NCBI RefSeq assembly: GCF_002742445.1
Contig: NZ_NJNQ01000003.1
Coordinates: 248,001-312,000, forward strand
Reading direction: 5' to 3'
Source of the DNA: Bifidobacterium sp. N4G05
Lineage (GTDB): Bacteria > Actinomycetota > Actinomycetes > Actinomycetales > Bifidobacteriaceae
DNA length: 64,000 nt
Shown: positions 26,864 through 36,848 of the stretch, one piece after another
Layout of the letters: the number at the start of each line of letters is the position of its first letter
How positions within the stretch are numbered: the stretch's first letter is position 1
The notes under the pieces: model-generated
The model's input: the letters and a program-made list of their open reading frames with translations, nothing else
Told to the model about the DNA's origin: nothing
Databases searched by the model: none
Position numbers and translations under genes: made by a program

Positions 26864-28429
26864 TTATTCAAAAGAGGGGAACGACAGGTCGGGAATGTCG
26901 ACATCCAGATTGCTGTTGGTCGCTCCGAACATCGGATTGGTTGCCGGCTGAATTTCGTTCTTCTTCTCTTCCACTGTCGGCTTCGCCGGTTCAACGGGAG
27001 TTGCCGTTGTCGAGTGATCTGCAGAGGTTGCCGGTTCCGGCGTGAAGGAAGGTGGAACGGTCGGCAAGGTTCCGAGATCGATCGAGTCGGTGTTGATCTG
27101 CGGAAGGTTCGGCGTCGATAGGCTTGGCACGCGCGGGGTGAACGTGTCTTCAACCGGATCGGGAGCGTCGATGTTCTGGGCCATCTGCGCCAAGGCAGCC
27201 AACGAAGAATCGGGAGCGATATTGATGCCGTGAGACTCTTCCGGCTGATGCGCGACCGGAGTGTCTGGAATCACAGGAGCCGAAGGCTCGGACGGAGCAT
27301 CATAGCTCGGCGCGTCATCATCGGAAAGCGGATTGAATGCTTCGGTTTCCGTTCCTGCGGAAGATGGCTCATCGGCAACCGCATTGGACGCTTGGAACAG
27401 GTGTGCCAACGACTGTTCCGGAGCCGCTGGAGCAATCGGAGCAGCCTGAGGTTCCGACGTTGCAGAAGCTGCCGGAGTTACCGGAGCCGGCGGAGTGCTG
27501 ACGGTCGGCTGGAACACAGGCGGAACCACGGGAGCATACGTCGGCGCAGCGGTTTGAGCGGCCGGAATGCTCACCGGGGACGCTGCAGACGTGGTGAAAA
27601 TCTCACGTTCCGCCTTATTCAAAGCATCGAAGGAGTCGGCGCCGTTTTGAACCTGAGCGGACTGCGCAGTAGGTTCTGCGGAAACGGCTGGAACGGTGAA
27701 TAGCGGCGAAACCACCTGCGTCTCTTGAGATTCCAGACTTGTTGAGGACGGATTGACTGCGGCTATCGCGCTTGCGGAGGGCTCGCCCACGAAGTCGGCC
27801 ACACGCGCATAGGATTCGAGTCTGGTCAGCAGCTGCACGCATTCGTTCAGGTAATAATCCACCTGACGCTCGTCATAGCCACGCTTGCCCTTGCGCTGGG
27901 TGAAGATCACATTCGCCACGGTCTGGGAGTTCAGATCGACGAGTTTCTTGGCATCGTCTTCCGATACTTCCTCAACGCCGAGCTCGCCAGCGGCCTTCGT
28001 CAGGCACTGATCGACGATGCGATCCACTTGCTTGCGGTCATAGCTCGGGTCCTTGCCTTCTCCTGGCTTGAAACGTTCGCCGTGCTCACGTTTGGAGTGG
28101 GTGTCAAGCTGACTGAACAGGGTTTCGGTCTGTGCCTTCCACGCCACGCGGCCATGCTGCGAGATCTCCCATGTGGTCTGCTTGTCTACCACGGCACGCT
28201 CCAGCCGGGCAAGGGCCGCGTCCACCTGAGCGATCATATAGCCGCCCTTGACCAAATCGAAAGAAACATTTTGAATATCATGCTGGGTGAGTTGCGCTCC
28301 CTCACCTTCGTATAGCATGTGCGCACGCTCAAGAAAAGCGTCCACCTGTTCGGAATCGTACCCCCACTTGCGCTTCGAAGTACGAGCGATCCCCGATGCG
28401 TTCCTCTCGGATTCAGGTTCCTGCGCCAT
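26864..28429 (-). CDS. DivIVA-domain-like protein with Pro/Ala-rich tail
   Basis: 521 residues. Three short helical DivIVA-like modules are visible: KRKWGYDSEQVDAFLERAHMLY (about residues 20-41), SFDLVKGGYMIAQVDAALARLERA, and KGKRGYDERQVDYYLNECVQLLTRLES (about 187-213); a fourth reads DPSYDRKQVDRIVDQCL. The C-terminal 290 residues are disordered-looking and rich in Pro, Ala and Ser. Repeated (G/S)Y(D)xxQVD patterns resemble the DivIVA N-terminal module (DVDEVDDFLD). Probably a cytoplasmic scaffold of cell growth; precise role unknown. Confidence 0.75.
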   Translation of the reverse strand: MAQEPESERNASGIARTSKRKWGYDSEQVDAFLERAHMLYEGEGAQLTQHDIQNVSFDLVKGGYMIAQVDAALARLERAVVDKQTTWEISQHGRVAWKAQTETLFSQLDTHSKREHGERFKPGEGKDPSYDRKQVDRIVDQCLTKAAGELGVEEVSEDDAKKLVDLNSQTVANVIFTQRKGKRGYDERQVDYYLNECVQLLTRLESYARVADFVGEPSASAIAAVNPSSTSLESQETQVVSPLFTVPAVSAEPTAQSAQVQNGADSFDALNKAEREIFTTSAASPVSIPAAQTAAPTYAPVVPPVFQPTVSTPPAPVTPAASATSEPQAAPIAPAAPEQSLAHLFQASNAVADEPSSAGTETEAFNPLSDDDAPSYDAPSEPSAPVIPDTPVAHQPEESHGINIAPDSSLAALAQMAQNIDAPDPVEDTFTPRVPSLSTPNLPQINTDSIDLGTLPTVPPSFTPEPATSADHSTTATPVEPAKPTVEEKKNEIQPATNPMFGATNSNLDVDIPDLSFPSFE

Positions 28430-28637
28430 TGGCTATCGACCTCCTACTGCACTACTCAACGCAACTACTCTACGTGATTGATTCGACGCGTGCCGCTTTC
28501 ATGTGGAAAATTCAGCGAATTGACACTCAAAATCGCACCGTTTTTCACGCATTTGCCGTGAGAGGAACCCCTTATCTGACAACGCGACACACGTTGAAGC
28601 TGTCGCCGGCAACGAATACTGTACAGTAGAGCTTTGC

Positions 28638-29023
<386 letters not shown>

Positions 29024-29055
29024 AAAGGCTTGGAATGGTGTGATTCCAAGCCTTT
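29024..29055 (-). terminator. terminator after the DUF3052 gene
   Basis: AAAGGCTTGGAAT / ATTCCAAGCCTTT with a six-base loop; T-run follows in the minus direction (TTTTTG). Confidence 0.85.
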
Positions 29056-29108
29056 ATATGAGCGTCCGACCTTGGCCAAGCGTGCCGAGGCGGGCAAAAC
29101 GAATACGA

Positions 29109-29534
29109 TCAGCGGCCTTTACCGAATGCACGCAGACGGATGCCGTTCCAGTCGCCGCTGACGGTCAGTGGCGTGGCTGCATTCATGCCGGCGGTCTTCG
29201 CGGCGGACTGCACGGTGCTTGAACTTGCCGCGCCCGGACGTCCCGGCTTCGGGGTGAGCACCCACAATGGACCGTCGCCTCCAAGGACCGCATACGCATC
29301 GACGATGGTGTCAGACAGTTCGTCTTCGTCATCGCCGTCGCGCCACCAGATAATCACGCCATCAACGGCGGAATCATAGTCCTCGTCGACCAGCTCCTCA
29401 CCGGTCAGCTCCTCGATCTTGGCACGGATCGAGTCGTCCACATCATCGTCCCACAGCCATTCCTGTACCAGGTCGCCGGCGTGGAAACCGAATTCTTCAG
29501 CGTTATCAGATGCCGTTTGATTCACGTTCGTCAA
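29109..29534 (-). CDS. DUF3052 family protein
   Basis: Actinobacteria-specific cytoplasmic protein of unknown function. 141 residues, strongly acidic in the first half: GFHAGDLVQEWLWDDDVDDSIRAKIEELTG, then VDGVIIWWRDGDDEDELSDTIVDA and GPLWVLTPKPGRPG, the family core. The protein has a basic C-terminal tail. In other actinobacteria the family is often found beside aceE; that gene is not here. Confidence 0.87.
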   Translation of the reverse strand: MTNVNQTASDNAEEFGFHAGDLVQEWLWDDDVDDSIRAKIEELTGEELVDEDYDSAVDGVIIWWRDGDDEDELSDTIVDAYAVLGGDGPLWVLTPKPGRPGAASSSTVQSAAKTAGMNAATPLTVSGDWNGIRLRAFGKGR

Positions 29535-29620
29535 TATACCAACACTGCTCGAACATATACGTTACAAACCGTGAAATTGCTCACTTTGCGAGATTGTTTT
29601 TTCTTATATTTTGGAATGCG

Positions 29621-30505
29621 TCACTCTTCCGCAGAGCATTGCGGCAGTGATGCACCCTTGCCGTCTCGGATGGCGATCAGCGCATCGTATGCCTCCTGCA
29701 AAGTGGACGCTTTCACCACGTTCAAGCCTTCCGGAATATGGCCTACAACGCTGGAACAATTGGATTCCGGGGCGAGAAACCAGGTTGCGCCGTCGCGTTT
29801 CGCTCCGAGCATCTTCAAACGGATGCCTCCGATTTCGCCGACTTCACCTTTGTCGTTCATCGTGCCCGTTCCCGCGATGATCTTACCCCCGGAAAGTTTT
29901 TCACCGGTCACCTTGTCGATCAGACCAAGCGTGTACATCATGCCCGCCGAGGGCCCTCCGATGTCGTCCACATGCATGGACACTTTCATGCCGGACACGT
30001 CATAGCCATGCTCTTTCAGAAACTTTTTCGCCGCCGCGGTGGCGGAATCCTGCGATGACGTCATCTCCTTGTCGCTGGAATCCTTGTATTCCTCTGCGGT
30101 CTGCCCAACAGGAACCACCGCCTCCTGAGGCATCACCGTGGATTTCGAATCGGCCCACGCCACCAATGCCTGCGCGTTCGACACCGGGTATCCTGGCACA
30201 CCTGAAGCATTGACCGTGACCAACAGCAGCTGGCCTGAGTCCTTATACGTTTTCACACCGGAAACGGCGACGACCTGCTTGCCGGAAACCTCCCCGAGCA
30301 CATTCTGCGTCGGACCGGGCATCTGCACCACATATGCGCTGGGCATAATCAACACCAATACGCACAGTACCGCCACCACCGGCCCTGCAAGATAACGCCA
30401 TGAACGCGCGGACAGCCAACCTTCCGCGTTTATCAGCCATCGTTTGACACGTCCCGGAGCACCGTTACGTGTGTTTTTGCCGTAAATTCGTCGTGTTTCC
30501 TTCAT
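29621..30505 (-). CDS. YlbL-type membrane-anchored Lon-like (S16) protease
   Basis: Secreted-side serine protease with an N-terminal anchor. About 294 residues from ATG 30505 (MKETRRIYG), which follows GGGAGG by ten bases; an in-frame extension to 30541 is less likely. One membrane segment (YLAGPVVAVLCVLVLIMPSAYVV). The S16 catalytic Ser lies in DDIGGPSAGMMYTLGL and the Lys in GGIRLKMLGAKRDGA. Shorter than Bacillus YlbL, and I do not see a clear PDZ domain between anchor and protease. Divergent from the DUF2342 gene, the usual actinobacterial pairing. Confidence 0.87.
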   Translation of the reverse strand: MKETRRIYGKNTRNGAPGRVKRWLINAEGWLSARSWRYLAGPVVAVLCVLVLIMPSAYVVQMPGPTQNVLGEVSGKQVVAVSGVKTYKDSGQLLLVTVNASGVPGYPVSNAQALVAWADSKSTVMPQEAVVPVGQTAEEYKDSSDKEMTSSQDSATAAAKKFLKEHGYDVSGMKVSMHVDDIGGPSAGMMYTLGLIDKVTGEKLSGGKIIAGTGTMNDKGEVGEIGGIRLKMLGAKRDGATWFLAPESNCSSVVGHIPEGLNVVKASTLQEAYDALIAIRDGKGASLPQCSAEE

Positions 30506-30580
30506 CTTGGGCATACCTCCCATAGCATAGTATGGAACCAACCAAACTTGAAAAAACGCTTAGGAAAAGGCAGGGCCGGC

Positions 30581-32158
30581 ATGGACGAGAACGCGATCCG
30601 CCAATGGTTTATCGATTGTTTCGGACCAATTCAAGGCGAGATGGCATGGAACCAGTTTTCCAACATGCCGGAGGAGTTGCGCGACCAGCTGATGAGTCAG
30701 GATGTAAGCAAGCTTCCCAAACCGGCTGAAGTCAGGTCTATGATGCAGGCGTTCACCGCGGGCGGACTCAACACTTTCGGAGACATCCAGCACATTACCG
30801 AAGAAGGTCCAATCAACGTCAAATTGGCAAAATCATTGGCACTGCAGCAGACCAATGGCGAGGGATCTGAAACCAGCGTGAGCGCGGAATACGGAGAGAT
30901 GGCCCGCCGCGCCATCAGCGAGGCGAATCTGTGGCTCGATACCGCCTGCGAGTTCAATCCAGCACAGGGCGAGACGCAGGTACTCACCCGCGCTGGATGG
31001 GTGGAAGGCTGCATCGATTCCTGGGCGCAGTTCGCATCTCCCATAGCCGAGTCGATGAGCGACGCACTGGCTTCGATTTTATCTCAGCGCTTTGGAGATT
31101 CGGAGTTTCATACAGAAGTTTCCGGCATTTTCGCTGGTCCGGTGCAGATTCCGATTCCTGATGACATGAAGGATCCGGCAAAGCTGATGCGTTTCGTCGG
31201 CAACACGTCGTTTGCCATGCAGTTGGGACGCGCCGCCGGTGATCTGTCACATGAGGTGCGCGGCAGTTTCGACCAAGGTATTTCGCTGCTGAAGAATCCG
31301 GCTGGAGGCCTGATTGTACAGAACGTCGTTGAATACGCCAAATCCTTGGAAATCGATGTGACCGAGGTGATGGGCTATCTTGCGTTGCAGGAGCTCGCCC
31401 ATTCGCGCCTGTATGCTTCCGTGCCGTGGCTGATGCCACGCTTCGAGGCGCTGTTGGGCAAATATGCCCGTGGCACCAGCATCGATTTGGACGCCATGGA
31501 GGAGCAGATCCGCGATGCGCAGTCCGTCGACCCGGATTCCATGGCCGACGCGGTGAACATCACCAAGGTGGCGTTCCCCGACACGCCTGAACAACAGCAG
31601 GCCATGAAATCGCTGGAGAATCTGCTCGCCTTGGTCGAGGGCTGGGTAGACACCGTAGTGTGGCGCGCCGGCATGGCCCATATTCCGCATATCGAACAGC
31701 TTCGTGAGATGCTCCGCCGCGAGCGCGCCATCGGAGGTCCTGCGGAACGAACCTTCGAAAGCCTGATCGGCTTGCAATTGCGTCCGAAGCGCATGCGTGA
31801 AGCGGCCGCATTGTGGGATAACATCTGCGCCACGGAAGGCGCGCAGGCACGAGACGCGAAATGGTCGCATCCCGATCTGCTGCCGCAACTGCCGAATGAT
31901 GACGATGGCAACGCCTCGCAATCGCAAAACAACGGATCGTCGGAAAGCACGGAAAATACGACGTTCGCCGCTTCCAATGCAACCGGCACGGCACCACAGC
32001 CCCTTGGCGACGCCGATGGCATGACCATCGATTGGGATGCCGAACTCAGCAAGCTGCTTGACGAGGAAGAGCACAAGGGCGGCGAATCCGATACCAATGG
32101 CGACGGCTCTGACGATTCCGCAGAATCCGGCAGCAACAACGAAACCGACGCCGAGTAA
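30581..32158 (+). CDS. DUF2342 zinc-metalloprotease-like protein lacking the first metal His
   Basis: About 525 residues of the actinobacterial DUF2342 family, annotated as zinc-dependent metalloproteases with an HExxH site. In this protein the site reads ALQELAHSRLYASVPWL near residue 280: the first His is Gln (QELAH), so the canonical zinc site is incomplete. The N-terminal helical domain and the block PIPDDMKDPAKLMRFVGNTSFAMQLGRAAGDLSHEV are family-like. The C-terminal 80 residues are acidic and low-complexity. ATG 30581 follows AGGAAAAGGCAGGG; TTG 30548 is a weaker option. Its activity is uncertain. Confidence 0.82.
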   Translation: MDENAIRQWFIDCFGPIQGEMAWNQFSNMPEELRDQLMSQDVSKLPKPAEVRSMMQAFTAGGLNTFGDIQHITEEGPINVKLAKSLALQQTNGEGSETSVSAEYGEMARRAISEANLWLDTACEFNPAQGETQVLTRAGWVEGCIDSWAQFASPIAESMSDALASILSQRFGDSEFHTEVSGIFAGPVQIPIPDDMKDPAKLMRFVGNTSFAMQLGRAAGDLSHEVRGSFDQGISLLKNPAGGLIVQNVVEYAKSLEIDVTEVMGYLALQELAHSRLYASVPWLMPRFEALLGKYARGTSIDLDAMEEQIRDAQSVDPDSMADAVNITKVAFPDTPEQQQAMKSLENLLALVEGWVDTVVWRAGMAHIPHIEQLREMLRRERAIGGPAERTFESLIGLQLRPKRMREAAALWDNICATEGAQARDAKWSHPDLLPQLPNDDDGNASQSQNNGSSESTENTTFAASNATGTAPQPLGDADGMTIDWDAELSKLLDEEEHKGGESDTNGDGSDDSAESGSNNETDAE

Positions 32159-32180
32159 TCGCGCTATTCCGTTAGCAGTA

Positions 32181-33689
32181 TCAGCGGAAGAAGCGCGACA
32201 CTCGTCGTGCCCTTTCGCCCTCATTGCCTTCACGGGTGCGCGCATATGAGACGTCCAACGTGTCCTCGGCGCGCGTCACGGCCACATACATGAGTCTGCG
32301 CTCCTCTTCAAGCACGTCGCCCTCCTGCGGCGCCCCATACGGTATGAGCCCTTCCGAGCAGCCGATGAGGAATACGTGTTTGAATTCCAGACCCTTGGAT
32401 GCATGGATGGTGGAAATGGTCACGCCGCTAAGATCCGCACCGACGCCCAATGCCTCCAACATGGCCAATCTGGTTTGTACATCGTCGGAAAGCGCAGAAT
32501 TCTGCCACCCGCTATCCCTGCGCACGCGATATCTCAGATGCTGTTTGCCCAATGCCTTGCACAGGATTTTCTGCTGCGCGTTGACTCTGGTGAGGATCGC
32601 GCAATCGGCCGTCGACTCCCCCGCATCCACCAGTTTACGAATACGTGCCGCTACGCCTTGCGCTTCTTCCCAATCATTGCCGTATATGGTTTCCACAACC
32701 CTCCGCCCTTTGCTCCTTTCAGAGCTAAGCTTCAGATAATCGGCCCGTTGCGGCGATGCGGCAAGTATACGATTGGCATAGTTGACGATCTGCGGCGTGG
32801 AACGGTAGTCATTGTTGAGGTTGATATCTGCGGTGAGCGGACCGAATTCCGAAGCGAAATTGAGCAGACTGTAACTGCTTGCGCCCGCGAACGAGTAAAT
32901 GGTCTGCGCGGGATCTCCTACCACGCAGATGTTGCGGTTTGAGCCAAGCCATCGGGTGAGCAAGCGGTGTTGCAATGGCGAAACGTCCTGATATTCGTCG
33001 ACGGTGAGCCATGCGATATTGGAACGGATGGCCGAGGCCACGTCATCATCGCTTTCCATCAAATGGCATACGATCAGCAGAATATCGTCGAAATCGATTT
33101 CGTTGCGATTTGTTTTTTCCGCTTCATACGCTTTGTATACATCTACGAATTGGCTTGGTTCAAGACCTGAAGGCGGCTGACGATGCGTTGCCGCGCAAAC
33201 GCGCACGTAATCTTCCGGCGCGATTAGTGAGATTTTGCACCAGTTGATTTCCGTCTGCAAGTTGCGTATGGTGTCGTCATCCACCTGGAAGGTGGTGACG
33301 CGGCGTAGCGAACGCTCCACCAGTTCCCGTGGATTTCGACAGATGAATGGCATCGGCCCTTCGCACACGTCCGGCCAAACCTGACGAAGCTGGTGGAGGG
33401 CCGCGGAGTGGAAGGTCGCGGCTTTGACGTCGGCTGCGACATCAAGCTTCGACAGTCGGCTACGCATTTCCGCCGCTGCTTTGACGGAGAACGTGACCGC
33501 CATCGTGCTTCGCGGATTCCATGCTTTGGTGGCGCACGCATAGGCGATTCTACGGGTTACGGTTCGCGTTTTGCCAGCGCCAGCGCCAGCGATAATGCGC
33601 ACCGGACCGTCCACTGCCGTGGCGGCAGCCCGTTGCGCGTCATCTAATCCGTCGAGAATCTCTTCCACTGTTGCACTCATGCGTTCCAT
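32181..33689 (-). CDS. UvrD/Rep-family superfamily 1 DNA helicase
   Basis: ATP-driven 3'-5' helicase. 502 residues: Walker A IIAGAGAGKTRTVTRRI, motif II WLTVDEYQDVSPLQ, motif III VVGDPAQTIYSFAGA, motif V ISTIHASKGLEFKHVFLIG and motif VI EERRLMYVAVTRAEDTL. It is shorter than UvrD/PcrA and lacks a long C-terminal extension or HRDC domain, resembling a trimmed UvrD2. It converges with the DUF2342 gene, 22 bases apart. Confidence 0.92.
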   Translation of the reverse strand: MERMSATVEEILDGLDDAQRAAATAVDGPVRIIAGAGAGKTRTVTRRIAYACATKAWNPRSTMAVTFSVKAAAEMRSRLSKLDVAADVKAATFHSAALHQLRQVWPDVCEGPMPFICRNPRELVERSLRRVTTFQVDDDTIRNLQTEINWCKISLIAPEDYVRVCAATHRQPPSGLEPSQFVDVYKAYEAEKTNRNEIDFDDILLIVCHLMESDDDVASAIRSNIAWLTVDEYQDVSPLQHRLLTRWLGSNRNICVVGDPAQTIYSFAGASSYSLLNFASEFGPLTADINLNNDYRSTPQIVNYANRILAASPQRADYLKLSSERSKGRRVVETIYGNDWEEAQGVAARIRKLVDAGESTADCAILTRVNAQQKILCKALGKQHLRYRVRRDSGWQNSALSDDVQTRLAMLEALGVGADLSGVTISTIHASKGLEFKHVFLIGCSEGLIPYGAPQEGDVLEEERRLMYVAVTRAEDTLDVSYARTREGNEGERARRVSRFFR

Positions 33690-33876
33690 TGTGGCAGATT
33701 GCCGTCATCGGCGCATGCGTTTTCACGAGATGTCATTGCATGTCTTGCCTGACTGCACCCAATATGCCCGTCATGACTGCGCAATATGATGCAACGTCGA
33801 TTTAAGGGCGGTTTGCCGGCAGTTTTACGGGCAAGTCGGCGCATCTTCGCCCCTACTGTGTATTAAGGTTGGAATT

Positions 33877-35418
33877 GTGACCGAACGAAGCAAATTTATG
33901 ATGGCTGCCCTGACCAGCGCGACAATGCCCAATGCCGCCATTGCCGGCACGCGAGCCAGCGAACAGACCAACTCGACCGACAAGGGGTATGGCGTCGACC
34001 ACGCCGTGGTTCAGGATACGGCAGGCAAACTGTATGACGTGTTCGCATCCAATACGCCTGAAGGCCGCAAGCGTCTTGCCGGCCGTGTGCGTGCGGCTCA
34101 AACGTTGGCGCAAGCCCGCGAATTGGGTGGATTGGGGTTTGCTATCGATCACGTAGTGGCTTTTTCCAACGGAGATTTAAAGCATTCCGCCACTGGAGAC
34201 ACGTCCGTGCTCGTGTCCACCCACCATGTGGGCCAGGCACGACCGCTGGAACTGCTGACGTTGGATGATTGTTCCAGTGTGGGCACCGCTCTGGGTGCGA
34301 TCCATCGACTTCGTCCTGATTTTCTTCAGGAAGCGGGTTATCCGGTGTTTGTCACTGACCAGATTCGCGCTCAGCTGACCGCTTGGATCAAACGGTTGCG
34401 CCAGGCCGGGCATGTTCCGCAGGAGATCACCACTAGCTGGGCGAATATTCTTGAGACCGACGGGCTATGGTCGTTCTCCACTTGCCCGGTGCATGGCGGG
34501 TTGCGCGACGGCGATCTGCTGTTTTCCGGTTCGTCCATCACCGCGGTCACGAATTGGCAGGACATGCAGGTAAACGATCCTGCTCGCGATTTGTCTTGGA
34601 TTTTCGCCAAACTTGATGAGAATCACCGTAACGCCCTGCTTTCCGCATATGGTCGCATGTTGGGTAACCGTTTGGATGATCTGATTATGCTGCGCGCGAA
34701 TCTGTGGCTGCAGATGGAACAGGTCGGCGATTTCATTTCCGCTTTGAACAAGGCGGACAACGCCAAGATCATGCAATTCAAGGCACAGGTGGAACGTTTG
34801 GCGCACCAGTTGGGTGTTGTCACGGCAAAGAATCGCGCACAAACCGAACCGAGGCAGGAATCCAAGGATCATCCCCAGCGCCCGCCGAGCACGATCACCG
34901 TAGGCACGTTACTGAACGAATCGGAGCGTCGCCGTAACGCGGCCGCACAGCAGAATAATTCCGACACGACCGGCGAACGTCACATCGACGCCGTAGACAT
35001 GGATGATTCCACTGGAGATTTCGACGTGACCGGCTCCCAGCCGGTCCGCAAGACGAAGGAAATCGTCAACGACGCGACGGAAGCGTTCGCACCGGCCGGA
35101 ACCCAGCAATCACAAGCACCGTCCGACAATACGAATGAGCGTGAGGCGACCCCGGTCAGTACCTTCATTCCGGAACGTTCCGCAAAAGAACGGCACGAAT
35201 CCATGCCGTCAAGTTCCACCATGGTAATCAGCAGGCTGGGAACGGCCGACGACAACGACGATACGAACGAAGAATCGATTCCCGCATCGCATAGCGAGGC
35301 CGCAACAGTACTCATTCCACTGCTGGAACGAGATGAGGCGACCATGCAGAAAGCGCAGGCGCAGATCAATCAGTGGGAGGCGGAAGACGCCACCGATGAG
35401 AAGCCACGCGTAGAATAG
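33877..35418 (+). CDS. aminoglycoside-phosphotransferase-fold protein, probable pseudokinase
   Basis: 513 residues. The first 330 have the APH fold: SVGTALGAIHRLRPDF, then HGGLRDGDLLFSGSSITAVTNWQDMQVNDPARDLSW. In active members these read HGDxxxxNxL and a D-W metal motif; here the catalytic Asp is Gly, the Asn is Asp and the metal Asp is Asn. The remaining 180 residues are a low-complexity acidic tail. GTG start at 33877 follows AAGGTTGGA. Lying between the UvrD-like helicase and DUF3107, the usual actinobacterial context; function unknown. Confidence 0.78.
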   Translation: MTERSKFMMAALTSATMPNAAIAGTRASEQTNSTDKGYGVDHAVVQDTAGKLYDVFASNTPEGRKRLAGRVRAAQTLAQARELGGLGFAIDHVVAFSNGDLKHSATGDTSVLVSTHHVGQARPLELLTLDDCSSVGTALGAIHRLRPDFLQEAGYPVFVTDQIRAQLTAWIKRLRQAGHVPQEITTSWANILETDGLWSFSTCPVHGGLRDGDLLFSGSSITAVTNWQDMQVNDPARDLSWIFAKLDENHRNALLSAYGRMLGNRLDDLIMLRANLWLQMEQVGDFISALNKADNAKIMQFKAQVERLAHQLGVVTAKNRAQTEPRQESKDHPQRPPSTITVGTLLNESERRRNAAAQQNNSDTTGERHIDAVDMDDSTGDFDVTGSQPVRKTKEIVNDATEAFAPAGTQQSQAPSDNTNEREATPVSTFIPERSAKERHESMPSSSTMVISRLGTADDNDDTNEESIPASHSEAATVLIPLLERDEATMQKAQAQINQWEAEDATDEKPRVE

Positions 35419-35478
35419 GCACACATAACCCGTACATACATGTGCGCATGCATTGCGCATTATCACGAAGGAGCATCC

Positions 35479-35703
35479 ATGGATATTGAACTCGGCATTC
35501 AGAATGTGGCCCGCACCGTCACCTTCAGCACCGAACAGAGCGCCGATGAGGTCAACACGGCCATCGCCGACGCCGTGGAGAACGGCAAGACCATCAATCT
35601 GACGGACGCCAAGGGCCGTCGCATTGTGGTGCCGGCAGGCTCGCTCGGCTACGCCATCATCGGTTCCGAAACCAAGCACGCCGTCGGTTTCGGCAACCTC
35701 TGA
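35479..35703 (+). CDS. DUF3107 family protein
   Basis: 74-residue ATP-binding-fold-like small protein of the actinobacterial DUF3107 (TB9.4-like) family; function unknown. MDIELGIQNVARTVTFSTEQSADEV and GRRIVVPAGSLGYAIIGSE cover the whole family. GAAGGAG precedes the ATG at 35479. Confidence 0.88.
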   Translation: MDIELGIQNVARTVTFSTEQSADEVNTAIADAVENGKTINLTDAKGRRIVVPAGSLGYAIIGSETKHAVGFGNL

Positions 35704-35760
35704 TCCGTTCGCATCACCAGATTTCAGCTTCGAGCTGAAACACACGTTTTCGACGTAACA

Positions 35761-35792
35761 AGAAAAGCCAGACGTTCACGTCTGACTTTTCT
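35761..35792 (+). terminator. terminator after DUF3107
   Basis: AGAAAAG-CAGACG / CGTCTG-CTTTTCT hairpin with loop TTCA, then ATTTT. Confidence 0.85.
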
Positions 35793-35879
35793 ATTTTGGG
35801 CGATCAACTCGTTCCTGGTTTCATATCGCGATTACGCATCGATGATTGCGTTTCGGTTTTTTATTTTCGCCTTCGACGA

Positions 35880-36758
35880 TTATTTGCTCAAGTGAACGCC
35901 TCGATTGATGATTTCCTGAACCGTTTCATCATCGGTGAGGTTCTCCCCCAGCACGTTCGGCTTGCCTTTGCCGTGCCAGTCGGATCCACCGGTTACCAGC
36001 AGATCATGCTTGCCGGCAATGGCAAGCAGCCGCTCACGCTGCTCGGGTGGATTGCCGCGATGCCACACTTCCAAACCGTCCAACCCTTCGGTGATGAGAG
36101 ATTCGATTTGCCGGTCAGTCAGCAGGGTCCGGTTACGCCGGGGGTCTCCGGCGTGGGCGATAACCGTCACCCCGCCCGCACCCTTGACCGCGGCCACCAC
36201 GTCATGTGTGGTCGGCGATGGCGTGGGAATGTAATATTTCGACGTCGCGCTCACCGCGTCGGCGAACGCGTCGGATCGCGTTTCATACACGCCGGCAGCC
36301 ACCAATGCGTCGGCGATATGCGGCCGACCGATCGTGGTGCGTTTGCCTTCACGCACCTGCGCGAGCACATCATCCCACGTAATCGGAAAATCCTGCGCCA
36401 TCAGTTCGACCATGCGCTTGGTTCTACGCAGTCGCGCCTCGCGGGTGGACGCGAACATCTCGCTGATATTGGCGTTCAACGGATCATATTGGAACGCAAG
36501 CATATGCACGGACACATTGCCGTCGACGGCGGTGATTTCCGTGCCACGCAACAACGGCAATCCAATCTCCTGCGAAGCGGCCAACGCATCCTGCCAACCG
36601 GAGGTCGTGTCATGATCGGCAATCGCAACACCATGCAATCGCAATGATCGTGCCTCTTTCAGCAACACACGCGGCGTTTCCGTACCGTCGGAAAAAACGG
36701 TATGACAGTGAATGTCCCAACCTTCAGCGGGCGGTGCCGCAGTGCCTACGCGAATCAT
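35880..36758 (-). CDS. PHP-domain phosphoesterase (RNase AM/TrpH-like)
   Basis: Metal-dependent phosphoesterase; relatives include 5'-3' exonuclease RNase AM and 3',5'-nucleotide bisphosphatase. About 292 residues: WDIHCHTVFSDGTETP with the first metal His pair, VAIADHDTTSGW, LLRGTEITA, VTVIAHAGDPRR and LLVTGGSDWHGKGKP complete the PHP metal site. ATG 36758 (MIRVGTAAPP) is chosen. Divergent from the VKOR gene. Confidence 0.9.
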   Translation of the reverse strand: MIRVGTAAPPAEGWDIHCHTVFSDGTETPRVLLKEARSLRLHGVAIADHDTTSGWQDALAASQEIGLPLLRGTEITAVDGNVSVHMLAFQYDPLNANISEMFASTREARLRRTKRMVELMAQDFPITWDDVLAQVREGKRTTIGRPHIADALVAAGVYETRSDAFADAVSATSKYYIPTPSPTTHDVVAAVKGAGGVTVIAHAGDPRRNRTLLTDRQIESLITEGLDGLEVWHRGNPPEQRERLLAIAGKHDLLVTGGSDWHGKGKPNVLGENLTDDETVQEIINRGVHLSK

Positions 36759-36848
36759 GTATCCATCGTAAGCTGTTCTTCGTCGCAACGCGGCACAATA
36801 CCGCGTAAACTAGGCGATGACAACGTTTGTATTTTGATTCAAGGATGC

